In this document: one piece after another, positions 35,171 through 48,050 of the stretch | Layout of the letters: each line of letters starts with the position of its first letter | How positions within the stretch are numbered: position 1 is the first letter of the stretch | From: Sweltsa coloradensis | Lineage: Eukaryota > Arthropoda > Insecta > Plecoptera > Chloroperlidae | DNA length: 64,000 nt | NCBI GenBank assembly: GCA_024449915.1 | Contig: JAMZAV010000639.1 | Coordinates: 248,001-312,000 of the forward strand | Direction of reading: 5' to 3' | The notes under the pieces: generated by a model | Told to the model about the DNA's origin: nothing | What the model saw: the letters and a program-made list of their open reading frames with translations, nothing else | Databases searched by the model: none | Program-made: the position numbers and the translations under genes

Positions 35171-36559
35171 AAATATTAAACTAAAAACTTAAGAGATATC
35201 CATTGTTTATTAATAGTTATATTCGATCCCGTAACCGTGCTTGTGTAACTTAATAAAATCATTAATTTAAAATAGTGTTTAATAAGAACTAAACACAAGG
35301 CGTTAAAGCACTTTTGCAATTTTTCTAGTAATGACAAAAAAAATACTTTTGGTGATGTTTTGCTGTTATTTCAACGAATTTCCACAAAAACCAATAATAT
35401 TAATTATTGTTTTCCCAACGAGGTTCATATTCACTGCCAGAAGTTACTGTACTAGGAAAAATACTTACAATCAATCCAATATGTTCATTATATTTTTATA
35501 TTTAGAACGTAATTTGGAATGTTAAAACAGTTACTACATACAAGCGTATACTAGGTTGAGTAAAACTGATGTATTATTCAAGTGAATGTAAACGAGAATG
35601 AGTAGCGTGAAAGCTCAAACTACTCTTGGGTTTATTTTATTTGTGTTTGGAATAAATGGTATGATCAAAATAACTAATTTTAAAATGTGCTATGTAACGA
35701 TCTTATAAGCAACCCCATAATGCAGAATTGAAATAAAGGCAAATTTTCATGTGATAAGCCCAGGCATAATAATTGGTATTTTACTCAAACGTGGTTAATT
35801 CGTGGTAATATTGTTAACATTAAAACTCCCTGATGGTTTTATAAGAAGGGAAGTCAGCTTTTTTCTTACTGAAATCTTCACTCACGCGAATGTGGAATGT
35901 AAAGTTGTAAAAGTAAGAAAACTTTGTAAACTTGTTTATCTTTAACTTTTTTTGTAAAATAGAAATAATCTTGCATTCAAGTTTTATGACGATGAAATTC
36001 TCGATGTTTTAAATATTTTATATAAGTTGATAGTTCTCAAAAATTAAATGTTGCTGTTTTGAAAATGAAAGCACTAAATATTACAAATATTACTTATATA
36101 TTATGCTTTATTTTGTAGCTATGGTTTTAATTATTGTATAGTATAATATGACAAAGAAATATACGATTTATTAAAATTTTTAAGTTAACATTCTCCCTGC
36201 CCATTCAATACGACTTCATTCAAACAAGAATTTTTAGATGTAGTACTAACAGATTTAAAAAGGACACAAAGGACCTTAGCATATTTAATTATGTCATAGA
36301 TTATAATATATATATATAATTTCTATTATTATATTATATTTGTATAGAAGACGAGAAAATAATAAATAAATGTAAATTAATTTTCTCGTCGCTGCCCATG
36401 TCAACTGCTCCTCTTCAAGGGCTGTTAGGGATCATATGTCAAACGCAAAAACTGGATACATTCAGTCAGGGTTACCGGTGCAGATCGATCCCGCTCTGAT
36501 AACAGTCTCGTGTTACGCTTTGTATAGTACATCCGTCACGAAAATGTTATACTAGAGAT
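35171..36559. other. No recognised feature
   Basis: Strongly AT-rich, with a TATATA run at 36306-36322. No shared repeats were seen. Confidence 0.5.
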
Positions 36560-37080
36560 CCATCTCCTCAAAAGTCGTGCTGACTGTATGTGTCCGTTCT
36601 TGTCAAGAGTTTTTGTTTCCCCACTAAATCTCTCCAAATGACAGGCCCAGATCATGACCTAGAAACAATAGAGCTAAGGAGCTCCCATCTCGCATCCACA
36701 CTATGCCAAGGGGTCGTCCCGATGCTACTATACTGGCACAGTGCCAAGTCGAGGGAGTGGGAGGGGGGGCTCGCGTGTTCCAGCAACCCCAATGTGCATC
36801 CCGCCCATTTTGACCTTCAGCATCCTACTCTCTCTACCAAGGTCACCGCTGAAGATCGATTTCTTGATTGTGATATCTTTTAAGCAAAGCAGTGAGTGAA
36901 TGAAGCTTGTTATTGCCCCACAATCTGCGCAGTTACAGTCACGCGTGGCGTGGGAATCACACAAAACGACACGAGCGCTTCCTGAACTGCAATGGCTTCC
37001 TGAATGAAGGAAATGCAAATGTCACCCTCCCTCCCTTTACCACATCCATGTATTTCCGGGTACAAAGCGCAATCAACATT
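36560..37080. other. GC-richer patch, overlapping unassigned ORFs
   Basis: Base composition is clearly less AT-rich than either side. It carries frames of 97 (36590-36883, plus) and 96 codons (36728-37018, minus) on opposite strands. Neither has a domain I recognise. Either could be an exon or an old repeat. Confidence 0.3.
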
Positions 37081-39745
37081 GACATTCAATTCCATTGATG
37101 TAGTTAATTACAGAATACAAGACATAATATTACACGTGTCTGTATTTCAGACTCCATTACGATTCCGTTTGTATGTGACGCGGATTACCCCATCTTGTTT
37201 ACCTAATTTATAGCGGGAAAAAAATATCCCATAAATAAAATCACATCTGATAAAATATTGGCGAATTAAAAACTATATTAGAAAAGATAGCCACGCAGCT
37301 TAGCTTTAAGCGACCATTTGACCGCAATTCACAGACATACATCAATTGCAATAAACCCTCCATTACACACCCACCCCATTGACCCATATGCAAACACTAC
37401 AATACGTCATCATATAGCACAATCAAGCTAGTTTATCTCTGCATCGTGTCCTCCGACTCATCCACTTAGGTTTCAATGACAGCGTGCCCGGTCGGGTTTC
37501 CAAATAAATGATTAAATGTTTGATGGTAACATTCTACGGAATTCTTACAAAGCAGATTTTTATACTAAGAACGTTTATTTTCTAAAAACAAATTTCAATA
37601 CAAAATATGGCAATATCATATGTCGTGACTTGTAATTTATCTGAAAACAACCTTATGAGTGTGTGTCACATCAAAGTCTTGAACTAGGTTTAGTTTTGAA
37701 GTAGTATTTAAAAATAAACTCTTCCCTAACATTATATTAATTTTATAGAAATTAAATATTTTACCAATATCTTTAGTGGTACGCTCTACTTAATACGTTA
37801 CTTACTGGATAGTATAGAACTAAACCAAAGACAAAAGATTTTTCCAAAAATTCATGTATGTAAATTATGTAAATATCAATAATTATTTTTATCAGACAAA
37901 AGAAGACCATTTTAAAAACATTCGTTTCCAGTCATGTTCTTAAATTACACAACTTAATAAGTACATAACATACCTGGCACTAATTGATTATTTAAATATA
38001 CAGGGGACATTATTGACGACTGGTAATAGTTGGTATGCTTGCTATATTAAAAGAATCATGAAGATAAGTCAACAATCAAGATATAATTGAAATAAAATAT
38101 GAATGAGTGATGAATTGAATAAAAATTTGCAATTTTAACCATTCGTTCTCTTTTAAAACATTGTGTTAAATTCGTTAGTTGAATGCAAACAGAATAGTGG
38201 GTTGCTTAACATTATTTTCAATATAACATTCTCAAGTGGTGTTTCTTTTTCCGAATGATCTTTCTTCTTGAAATGAACCAAGTTTTACAATAATTTTGTT
38301 TCTTTACTTAGTCACTCATAAGTCATAACACGCATGAGTAGCGCCGGGAAATATGTTTTAGGTTGAATGAGGAAATACATTCTAACGGAGTATTCACCAT
38401 TCAAACCTAAACTTACATATTTTGATAGCATTGAATTCGTTATGAATTATTCAAAAATATAAAAACATATCTGATTCTCCATTATCATGTGGGAAATATT
38501 CAAACTTGATTTTTTTCTAGCTAGGTATCCCATCGGCAAAAATATTCCATAATAAAATATACGTGCAGCGAATTCTTAATGCTCCAATACTTTGGTGAAT
38601 GAGATTTTAGTTTCATAATTTAACCCTCAGTTTATAGTCTCAATTCGCTGATTAACGACTTGAAGAGTCATTCCGTAGCACATATTTCTGCATGCTTATT
38701 CGAGTTTATGCTATACACCATTTCAAGAATTAATTTGCTAATAATTAATTTTAAATAGGTATTAATTATCATTGAGTTAAACCAACAGGAAAAGTATGAG
38801 AAATTCACCAGAAAACAATTCTCATAGATTAACAAAATTTTAAAATTAATGTTTCATCACAGTCTTGAGATACTTAGTTTTGTAAATTGACATTTTACAT
38901 TGGTATTATATTCTACAGAATACATAATAGAAATAGGGCCCCCAAAAAAATCAAATAATAATCAAACTATAATTTCAATATTATTGAGGAAATTCGGTAC
39001 CTGGCAAAGGTCTACAGCCAGCCACTCCGTGACCTCACATTCAGTTGAATATATTATAAACAACTAGGCTAATCAACTGTGGCAAGCGGGATTGGGGATA
39101 TCCCCTGAGATAAGGATTTACCTCATCTAGTGTTTTGAACGAGGAAATAAGGAAAAGCTCGACTTGTCTCGCGTTATCTGTCAGCAGTGTCACTCAGAGT
39201 TCATGGCCAGTGTAAGTTTTTCTTTCTCGCAACTTTGCATACGAAAGATTCTCTGTTCTCTTTATTAATGACGCAATCTGATGTCTATTTAAGTCATTGT
39301 TTCGACGAATTAACATTTCCTCAAAATTGAATTAAACATAAATATTACAGGCTTATCATATCACATTTTTGTCCCCTCCTAACATGGCTCAAACTATATA
39401 TGACTTACGAGAAAGACAAGATTAAGTGACATTTATAAGTTAAATTTGTTTTTTATTTACGAAAAGGACAAGAGTAATGTTGAATTGATCCCGTTAGTTG
39501 TTAAGTTAATGTTAAAGAGGCTAATAATCGGCTCGATACCTGCCAACAGTAGTCTCACCTTATAAGTTGTTTTAATTATTGTTGATTATATATATATATT
39601 ATATAACTGATTGTTTGTTTGGGTTTACTTTCTCTTAAAACATTCTTCCCAAATCTTTACCTACAGTTATTTTAGTCGCATTAATTAACCCAGGACAGAT
39701 TACCAACAAAAAACATAATTTTTCGGGAGTCGCCAAATATGCATC
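37081..39745. other. No recognised feature
   Basis: AT-rich, with a TATATA run at 39589-39605. At 39203 an ATG is followed three codons later by GTAAGT (39212), a possible but weak first-exon signal. Confidence 0.4.
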
Positions 39746-39943
39746 ACTCATCTGTCTTATCTGTATGTTCTGCATCCGTCTGTGCGTGACATCACGTCAC
39801 ACGGTACAAACCGAACATGACCTCCGAATGACACGAGTTTTATTCCAGACCTCGACGACACCAAGGTGGATACGGAACGTTGTTGGTGACCCAGGTGGGT
39901 GGGGCTAGTTCCACCAACAGAGCGGACCCGGCGCCTCCACCAA
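39746..39943 (+). repeat. Family C dispersed repeat, copy 3
   Basis: The fullest copy: ATCCGTCTGTGCGTGACATC, CCGAACATGACCTCCGAATG, TTGGTGACCCAGGTGGGTGG and the end ACCCGGCGCCTCCACCAA. It is followed directly by the 3' end of family D (39960-40175). Confidence 0.6.
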
Positions 39944-39959
39944 CAACTATAATATTAAA

Positions 39960-40175
39960 TAATTAATTGCATTTAATATCCTTTTTATTTGTTACAAAAA
40001 TTGTTGTGTTTTAATGCGTTTTTGTTGTAATATAACTATTTCAAATAGTTTCTTACTTAACTAGTGTCCATTGTTGTGTCAGCATCTATGTAATTGGATT
40101 TATTTAGTTGTCCTCCTTTGTAAATCAGTTTTTATAACTGAATAAGGATAGACGTTAAAAAAATATTTAAAAAAA
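39960..40175 (+). mobile_element. Family D LINE 3' end
   Basis: Matches 43040-43225: TTGTGTTTTAATG, CATTGTTGTGTCAGCATCTA, GTTGTCCTCCTTTGTAAATC and GATAGACGTTAAA, ending in an A-rich tail. There is no coding part. Its direct junction with family C suggests that C may be part of, or carried by, the same element in this place. Confidence 0.6.
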
Positions 40176-42659
40176 AACATTAGGGACATTTCTCTATATT
40201 GTTGATACTCCCGTACCGCAAGCTTGTTTCAACTATACACATACTCAGAATTTGCTTCCAAGACTCAGAACCAACTAGAAACATCCTCTTAAAACAGAAC
40301 CTATTAGACTTTTACAGTGTGGCAACTTTATCTACACAAAAAAGTGGGCGGGTTCACTTCACCACAGTTACATCATCGGTACTTAGAGCCATTCGTTACA
40401 TTGGTTCCTTAAAAAAACAGGTTTCTTGTGTTCGATATTAAGTCCCACATACTATTGTTATTTAAATTAACAACATTTAGTCAACACCAGTTTCCTGCAA
40501 CAAGATTCGTAAACAATGTTACACACTATCACTATCACACACTGTTACACCTGGTAAGAGAGTAAGCATTTATTTGTTTTGACCAGAGCACCTTATATTA
40601 CTGTACCAAATATTTTAATTGACAGTTTTAATATCGCCTTCGTTATCTTTAGGTTTGTAACAACTAGCAACGAAAATGTTCTCAAGACCGCCATCTTACT
40701 GTACTGTATATTTTATTGTTCTTTGATTTCACCTTATCGTATGAAAGGTGAAATGGGTTTTACCGTAATAATCCACTGAAACACAACTTTGCAAGAAATG
40801 TTGGTAGAAGATTATTCCTTCCATGCCGAACAATTCATAATTATTATTACTGGCCCCGTATTAAAATGTTAACATTTTAGACAGATTCTATGCTGCACGT
40901 ATATCATGACTTCTTGAGAGATTAATTTGTAAAATTTTACACTTAATGATGAGTGTACAGGTGTATTCAAATGGAACTTTGCCCCAGCACTCGACTCCAC
41001 TTGCACGAGTCACGTGACTAATAATCTTGATAACAAGATTACATAATATATTTGTTATCGCTAGCGTAGCGTAGGTCAATTCCAATATTTCCGTTCGTTA
41101 TCACAAATCTTTTCCACGATAATTAATGGATTGTCCATTATCTTATGCTCCTACGTGATAATGCATGCCAATATTTCCCCCGTACGCAATACAACCTGCT
41201 ACAAACCTAAACGTCACGAGAGGAATCCGAACTTTTAGACTTAAAAACGCGTTATTCATCACCGCTTGCACCACGATATCTCAATCGCATCCAAATCAGT
41301 TGAATGATCCCGCAACTTCCTGTGCTTTCCTCATTGTTGTCGGGAAGACCGGTCGTAAAGTTCTTGCGCAACTCTCTCGTCTAGTCAAGTGCTTGCGACA
41401 AGGTCAATGAAGGAGATAAATCAATAATCAGCTGGCATTCATCATCGAGTGAGGTTTGTTTAATCGTGATGAGAGTGACCCACATCTAGGCCTAGAGCAA
41501 ATAAAGCTAGTAGGGTATTGTGCCAGGCGAGGGGTGTTCAACCACTGGATCACAATAATATATAAATGCTTGATGGGGGAGAGGGATGTCCAATCCATTG
41601 GAGACCAATGGGATTACAATGTTACTATTTTACATAATATTTTGTTAAATATAACTAATTTTTGAATTATTTTACTGGCAATTTGCCTTCAACGTTTCGA
41701 CAAAATCAATCTGATACGAGAAAAAATTTGAAAATTGAATTGAATTGAATTGGAAATTTTTGTGAGAATGATATCGAAAATCGAAATTGAATTGAATTAA
41801 AAATTGAAAACAAAACTAACATGAGTATAATATACTATTGTTTCTGTTCTTTGCAGACTAAAGCATCATCTGTATTCATCAGGTCAACTTCTGTGATCAA
41901 ATCAGCACCTTTTGGGCAGGTTGATCCTGTATGTTGAATACATTGCATCTATTTCTATTAATGAGAATGGCATCATACAATTAGGTGGTGCAATCAATTT
42001 GGTCAACACTGAACCATTTGATGATATTTTGTTGTAATCATAATCAGACATACAATAAAAAAAACAATAAACAATTCTGTGCGTGCACTTCATACAATCT
42101 TGTGTACATGATTTGATATCGAGAAACCTTGGGAAAAAAAGAAATATTTTGATTAAAAAACGATAACAGTAGCATATTATCAATTCAAGTAGAAATTACT
42201 ATTATTATTCTTCCTAACACCATACTTTATTTATATTGCGATAATGTGCATACTTAGCTGACAGTGTTACATCGCACACAGGTGATTGTAAATAAACCTC
42301 ACGCACGAGATCTTCAAAGTTTGCTAATTGGCCAATAAAATTAGGAGAATATTTGCTCAGCCGTCTCCATAAATCCCTCTTAGCACTTTTTACGTCATCT
42401 CCAAATGTTTGCAGATTGCAGACTCAGCTTTTGTTGTCTTGATCAAGCTTATAACGTGTGCTGAAAAAAAAACACATAATTCAATTAATAATCTTTGGTT
42501 TCTTGATGATGTATATTTTCCCGTTCCATCAAGACCAACACGAAATCTACAAACTTTATTTTTATCTTCCATGAAGAATATGTATGAAAACCAAGGGCGT
42601 ATTCTACCTACTCTTTTCATTACTTTTCTTTTTTTCCCACCACTTTCTTATATTGATCA
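40176..42659. other. No recognised feature
   Basis: AT-rich. Frames of 65-93 codons on both strands show no domain. A degenerate AATTGAATTG repeat lies at 41730-41810. Confidence 0.5.
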
Positions 42660-43225
42660 TTAATTAATTCTACAAACACTTATTTCCAAAACAAAATGGC
42701 GTCTTAAAAAACTTTGGCCCAGAATGCCAAATATCAACCCAAGTTTTTGTTTACCCCAACAGGATCAGAAGAGAAAATCCCTAGAGGTCGACCTTCCTTT
42801 ACAAGTCTTATGGCCAGGGACTGTAAATTACTACTCGACCATTGAACCTGATTTTTGGCAAACCTCATTATTCGTTTGAGTGGGATCGTCTAATACATTA
42901 CTTTTTCTAATCGTTTTCCTTTTTTAATGTTTCCTTTTTCTTTTACTTCTTTTTTCATTATTTTTTTCTTTTCTTTACTTTTCTTTTTTTCCCACCACTT
43001 TCTAATATTGATTAATTTCCCACCATTTTTGGTATTGGTTTTTTAATATCCTTTTTGAATTTTTTACCAAAATTTTGTGTTTTAATGTATTGTTGTAGTA
43101 TTACAATTTCAAATATTTATTTAACTGTAGTTCATTGTTGTGTCTGCATCTATGTAAATAGATTTATTTAGTTGTCCTCCTTTGTAAATCAGTTTTTTAA
43201 TTGAATAAGATAGACGTTAAATAAA
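42660..43225 (+). mobile_element. Family D LINE, 3' part with ORF end
   Basis: Combines the ORF remnant (42766-42846), a 3'UTR holding one copy of the unit triplicated at 23738-24020 (inverted there), a T-rich stretch and the family D terminus GTTGTCCTCCTTTGTAAATC with GATAGACGTTAAATAAA. It is the most complete member of the family here. Confidence 0.6.
42766..42846 (+). pseudogene. LINE ORF2 C-terminus, family D
   Basis: The frame reads GSEEKIPRGRPSFTSLMARD then CKLLLDH and a stop at 42844-42846. The RGRP motif followed by a short helix-like tail close to the stop is common at the extreme C-terminus of several non-LTR retrotransposon proteins (forms such as RGRPxxTxxD). Upstream the frame is open for only a few codons (FLFTPT) and no reverse transcriptase motif is present. 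The call is supported by the retroelement 3'UTR that follows, and otherwise would be weak. Confidence 0.45.
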
Positions 43226-44687
43226 ATAATGGGGGAAAAAATACCACTAACAGCCAACTAGTTGTCAACTATACAAATCTTGACTTTCCATATACATGTT
43301 CAATCTTACAAAAAGCTGAGCCCTCCAGTTTTATGTTCGTATTTTGTAAAGTATTTATGTGCTTCTTATGTGCACCTTAGTAGACCTATTTTGATTTGAG
43401 ATGTTCTTCATAATGCATTTTGTGATTTATATATTTTAATTATAATTCAATTCCTACATCACACCTTGTGGAGCTTGCTCAATAAATATAAAATAAATAC
43501 ATAATTATTAATCACAACAGCTACATGACACAGCAATTAATTGACTTAAACACTGGTCTTGAGTCGTGACACACCTTTCAACCATATCAGACAATGTTGT
43601 CAATTTTATTGAAGCAATATATGCTCGAATCGTAACTCTTTATTTTCCGTCTGATGCTACTTCCCTATTTGGAAACTCCTCCTAGCTCATGATCAAGCCA
43701 ATATCCTTAAAGTGCATCAAAGATCTGGAACTGTGGCCTGGCTGAAACCCAAAACCTACTTAAATCCGGAACGGTGTCCTAGTATATAATAGGCCTATTC
43801 AGACTACAAATCGATGTGAAGTGTTGTGCTTATTACGAGTTCACAGAAGAGGAAATGTTTTTTAATAGCCAGTACAGATGTTAGGGCTGTTATTCTTTAA
43901 AGGCAGTCCCTAAGATGTCACAATCAATGCCACTTCCGCTTTGCACTTAAATAAAACAAGAAACATTTGAAATTGGGGTTTTGAAATAGAATGCGACGCA
44001 GAATAGGATTCAAGAAGAGTGACAGCTAACCCTTGTGACAAGGCATAAGAAACCAAGGGAATGTGTAGGGAAATGCATATGCGATTTGCACATTTTCATA
44101 CATTGTAGACACCAATAGAAGCGGCTCAAAAATAGTGCAAAAGGTTTCTGGTATAATTTCCCCCACCAAGAATCCATCCTTGTTTTTTTAAGACTTTTTC
44201 CTTACACAAGTTGAATGATTGGATTGCATGTGAAATCTACCCCTTCTCGACTATATACACCAAAGATTGAAGATGGTTAAATTGCCCTAGTGTTTAGTCA
44301 TTCGGTCTAATTTTGCCCTAATCATCAATTATTATTATTGTAGATAAAATTAACAAGTTTAGTTCGTTACAAGGCAAATGAGCGTAGGTGAATAAAACGG
44401 GTACAAGTAACGAACAAATTTTTGGGGGGAAACTTGATAGGAACGATGATTGTTGTGTCGTTACTAGTGTAATACACTCAAACGTTGTATCAAATAAAAT
44501 GAAATTGAAAATGAAAAATATTTTATGTATTTTGTTATATACATATAGCAATCAGAAGAGGAATGATGAGTTATTTCATAAGGAATGCGCTGGATCAGTT
44601 AAGGGCAAACAGCCCCAACTTTCATGCCACTTTCTGTACCAATAAAAAAATCGTATTGCAAAATGAGTCTGAAAACAGTGTGTTGAT
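43226..44687. other. No recognised feature
   Basis: AT-rich. Short frames near 44318-44645 overlap on both strands and have no domain. Confidence 0.5.
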
Positions 44688-44698
44688 GGGGGGGGGGG
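44688..44698 (+). repeat. Poly-G tract, 11 bp
   Basis: Eleven consecutive G, upstream of a family C end. Confidence 0.9.
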
Positions 44699-44754
44699 CG
44701 ATGTTTTTTATATTCCTCTTCAACAATGATGTAACAGTTTTCTTGTATTATATT

Positions 44755-44821
44755 ACAGTTCAGGGGGCGTGGCTAGCTCCGACGAAAAATGAAATTTATG
44801 TGTACCCGGCACCTCCACCAA
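44755..44821 (+). repeat. Family C dispersed repeat, copy 4 (3' part)
   Basis: CAGGGGGCGTGGCTAGCTCC and the terminal TACCCGGCACCTCCACCAA. The left part is not recognisable. Confidence 0.5.
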
Positions 44822-46098
44822 GGAAAACCTAACACTTCATCAAACTTGTACAATTACACTATGCTTTGCAGTACCCGTGCATTTGTAATCCGTGGCTGTC
44901 GTGTAACAAAGTCCCGCCTACTCGTGGCACGTTTCTTTAAGGTTAAGACTCGTATTTATTGCAGAAAGTGTGGCGCTAAAAATACTTTCGTGTCTTGTAC
45001 CATTATTTTTTGTTATGTTAATTTGTTTTGTCAACTATTTTTAGTCTCCTGTTAGTGCGATGTCGTTGTTTTTATGTGCCTGCTAGACATTCACTACCAC
45101 GACGAAATCACAGCTGCCGCAGTTTGGCTTCCTATAATTTCTTATCTAAAGGAGTGGAGTAGAATACGGAGACCTCCACACATTAGCGGACCATTAAAAT
45201 TATTTTAACGCAAATTAATATCATGATGAATAATAACTGCCCACATAATGCAATTTGTTGCAATTTGTAGTATCGAATAATTTTAAATATCATAAATAAA
45301 ATATGTGTTAATTTAAAAGTGAAAATTTGAAAAAAGAACATAAGTAATAGGGCATTATTGAAATGGAAGTGAAATAGATTTAGTATATAAAATAAATTTG
45401 GATATGACTGACGTTGAAACATTTAAAAGTGGACGTGTTCGATTCGTTTAGTTAACGCGGATAATGATTTATTTTCAATACAGGTTGCGGCTGGCCTACG
45501 TATTCTAAATTCTAATATTTTCCAAACCGAGAATTGTTATGCCTGTAGTGCACAGCTTCTACCTTTAAAAAATATGTAAAAATTATGTGGTTGTCACGTG
45601 TGAAATCGAAGACTGTTACATGTTAAACAAAATGATTAAATGTGAATTGCAAAAGAGGTTAAAGGTTAAGATTATCGAATGTGTTGGATTGGAATAGTTC
45701 CGAAAAATTGTGTGCTGAAAATATGATTCTAAAAATTGAGCTGCGTGCAATTGAAATGGGCGTACAACCTTTCTCAGCACCGAATCACAAAGCATTCTGT
45801 AATAATCTACTTCACAGAAAATCTGACATATAACCCATTGGGTAGACTCTGAACTTAATACTTATTATTATAGATTAAACACCACGAACAGATTATTATA
45901 TGACTCACTAATTATGGATGCGTGAAACAAGAAATGAGAAATTGATTTGCTTAATACAGGAATGTTCTATGTTCACAATTGACGCGATTCATAATCACGT
46001 TGTGGTTGTACTTTGTTTCCTACTTGAGATTATGATTATTGTTCACCTAAAAATAGTGTCTGGGCCAGATAGCTTTAAATGGTCATTATTGGAACAAC
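44822..46098. other. No recognised feature
   Basis: An 88-codon plus frame (44789-45055) starts in the family C end and has several cysteines but no recognised domain. The rest is AT-rich. Confidence 0.45.
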
Positions 46099-46403
46099 GA
46101 ATGTACGAGGGAGCGAAGCATTCCCAATAAGTATCACCTTGTCCGGCCGGCCGGCCGTCTGTGCGTGTATCTTGTTCTCGATAAAACCCGAGCACGACAT
46201 CCGAATGTCATGGGGTAATTGTTTGGGATTCCTTCATAATGAACGATATACATTATGTTTTGGTGACCATGGTATGTTTTGTGGGGGGGCTAGAACCCTC
46301 CCACCCCACGAAAGTTTTAAGATGAATGTGCCAACTAAATGCATGAACAAGCGACGAACCTTTTTATTTTTGTTCCGTCATTAAAACCCGGCACCTCCAC
46401 CAA
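46099..46403 (+). repeat. Family C dispersed repeat, copy 5
   Basis: GGGAGCGAAGCATTCCCAAT, a GGCCGGCCGG run in GTCCGGCCGG...CGTCTGTGCG, CCCGAGCACGACATCCGAAT, TTTTGGTGACCATGG and the end ACCCGGCACCTCCACCAA. The GAGCGAAGC start resembles the start of families A and B. A 101-codon frame across it is incidental. Confidence 0.55.
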
Positions 46404-47329
46404 CACCAATATTTAAATGGTAGAAGGAAACGCATTATTTTTATTTTTGTCTTTTTCTGCGATTTGTTGGATAAGTAGCTTCGTTTTCTCTTTATGGTTT
46501 GTACCTATCCGATGATGTTATTGGAAGCAGACTATTCATCAAAACAGATGATCTGACTGAGGATCGCGTAAAAAATCGCACCACTCGCCAAATACGAGTT
46601 TTGCACTTTCACGTACATTCACGCGTCACAGTCGTCTGAGTTATTACTTTTTGGCTATTTATTTTCTTTGTTGCAACACACTATTATGACGACGAATACA
46701 TGCGTGCCCGTTTATTTTTTAGTCAAACACCTGCCTATGTGTGTATGCTTTCAGGCTATATTGCATCGCCCTCTGACCGACTTGAGTATCGAAGAAACAT
46801 GGCTGAAAAGTTGGCTGAATGAAAAAGTTCCTTTAATATAACCGCAAAATATTTTATAATTTTTTGAGAGGGACAAAACACCAGTAATTGTTGTGTGTTC
46901 ATTAGACCTACATTGCAAATTTAACAATATATTAAAGTGTAGCCAGCCCACCGAGTTCAAAATTTAATTTTGAGCTACGATTTTTGATAATCGTTTCCAC
47001 ACACAGTTGTCTTCCACCTAAGAAAAATGTTTTCGGAAATACGTTTGATACACGATATTTTTCGGCCGTTGATACAAATAGTTTAAAAAATTCGTGCACC
47101 AAATGTTATTTCAAGCTAAGTGTTTTGAAACAATATTTAGAAAATAAAATCAAACTTCAAATTTTAATTTTGCACTTGGAGCCGGGACCCTAGACCTGGA
47201 CAGGTTTCCCACGAATAATTTCTTTTAAAAATATTCATTTATGAGTTTGAAAAGTCAGTTGACAATTGAAAATCAGTTGTGGAACTGAGTGAGTCAACTC
47301 TCAATACAAAATGTATTTTACTAAATGGC
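46404..47329. other. No recognised feature
   Basis: AT-rich with no shared repeats. Confidence 0.5.
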
Positions 47330-47735
47330 TTCGCGAACGCTTTCTTGTCACGTTGATGTACGAACATATGGCGACCTTCGTGCAATCCATACATTTAAAA
47401 AGTCAAGATACGTAAGATTTTCATACTTCGATTGTACCCACATTCATGACCCCAGGAAATGTCTTGAAAATCGGAGTAGCCGCGTTCCCGCGTACGTTCT
47501 GTATAGAGAGAAAACAACCAGACAAAAATTGTACTTAAAATCGGGGGGGAAATTCTAAAAGTTCGGAAAAAGTCATCGATTGTACCTAACAATGTGGCAG
47601 GTTAAGGAAAGAGATTTCAATTTTCAGAATAGCTGTTTATCCGATAGGGAACGAACAAATATACCCTATAGCTATTTTTCTCAGAGTAGTCAACTTGAAG
47701 TCTTTGCTACGCTTACTACGCTCAACCAATAAACA
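47330..47735 (-). mobile_element. Old, degraded family A Helitron-like copy
   Basis: On the plus strand it retains TCGATTGTACCTAACAATGT, GGCAGG, AGAGATTTCAA, GGGAACGAACAAATA and TTGAAGTCTTTGCTACGCTT...CTCAACCAAT. These are decayed versions of the family A blocks TCGATTGTACCCAAAAACGT, GAGCGAACAAACAGA and TTGAAGTCTTCGCTTCGCTC, in the same order. Its 3' hairpin-CTAG end is not recognisable. Confidence 0.5.
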
Positions 47736-47805
47736 TGATATTAAACTTCAAACTTCATTAACAAAATTCAGTATGCTAGTAAAATTGTTAAATCAAGATA
47801 CCTAG

Positions 47806-48050
47806 TGTTGACTCGAGCGCTAAGCGCGCGACTCTGATTCAGGAGTTCCCGGGTTCAAGTCCCATAGACCGGGCAATCCTGACTGATTTTTTATGTTATC
47901 CTCCGTCGTTAATGCGAATGCAAGGAATTGACTCCTCTCAATCATCCCTCGGACCTCCCTTCACAATTGCCCTAATTCCAAGAGGCCTATACCTACAGTT
48001 AAGACACCTGAAGAGGGGCATACGTAGCACCCTATAACGGGTATTCCACA
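47806..48050 (+). mobile_element. tRNA-derived SINE
   Basis: GTTGACTCGAGCGCTAAGCG (A-box-like), CTCTGATTCAGGAGTTC, GGGTTCAAGTCC (B box) and CCGGGCAATCCTGACTGA, followed by a body ending in AGCACCCTATAACGGGTATT. It shares its end with the copy at 1900-2165. The acceptor halves do not pair, so it is not a tRNA gene. Confidence 0.65.

Noticed and set aside
39203..39217. ATG followed by a GTAAGT donor-like site
   Set aside because: Three codons only, no promoter-like composition, and such sites are expected by chance in 64 kb.
47806..47880. Functional tRNA gene on the plus strand
   Set aside because: It has A- and B-box-like sequence but no acceptor pairing, and the same head and body occur elsewhere as a SINE.
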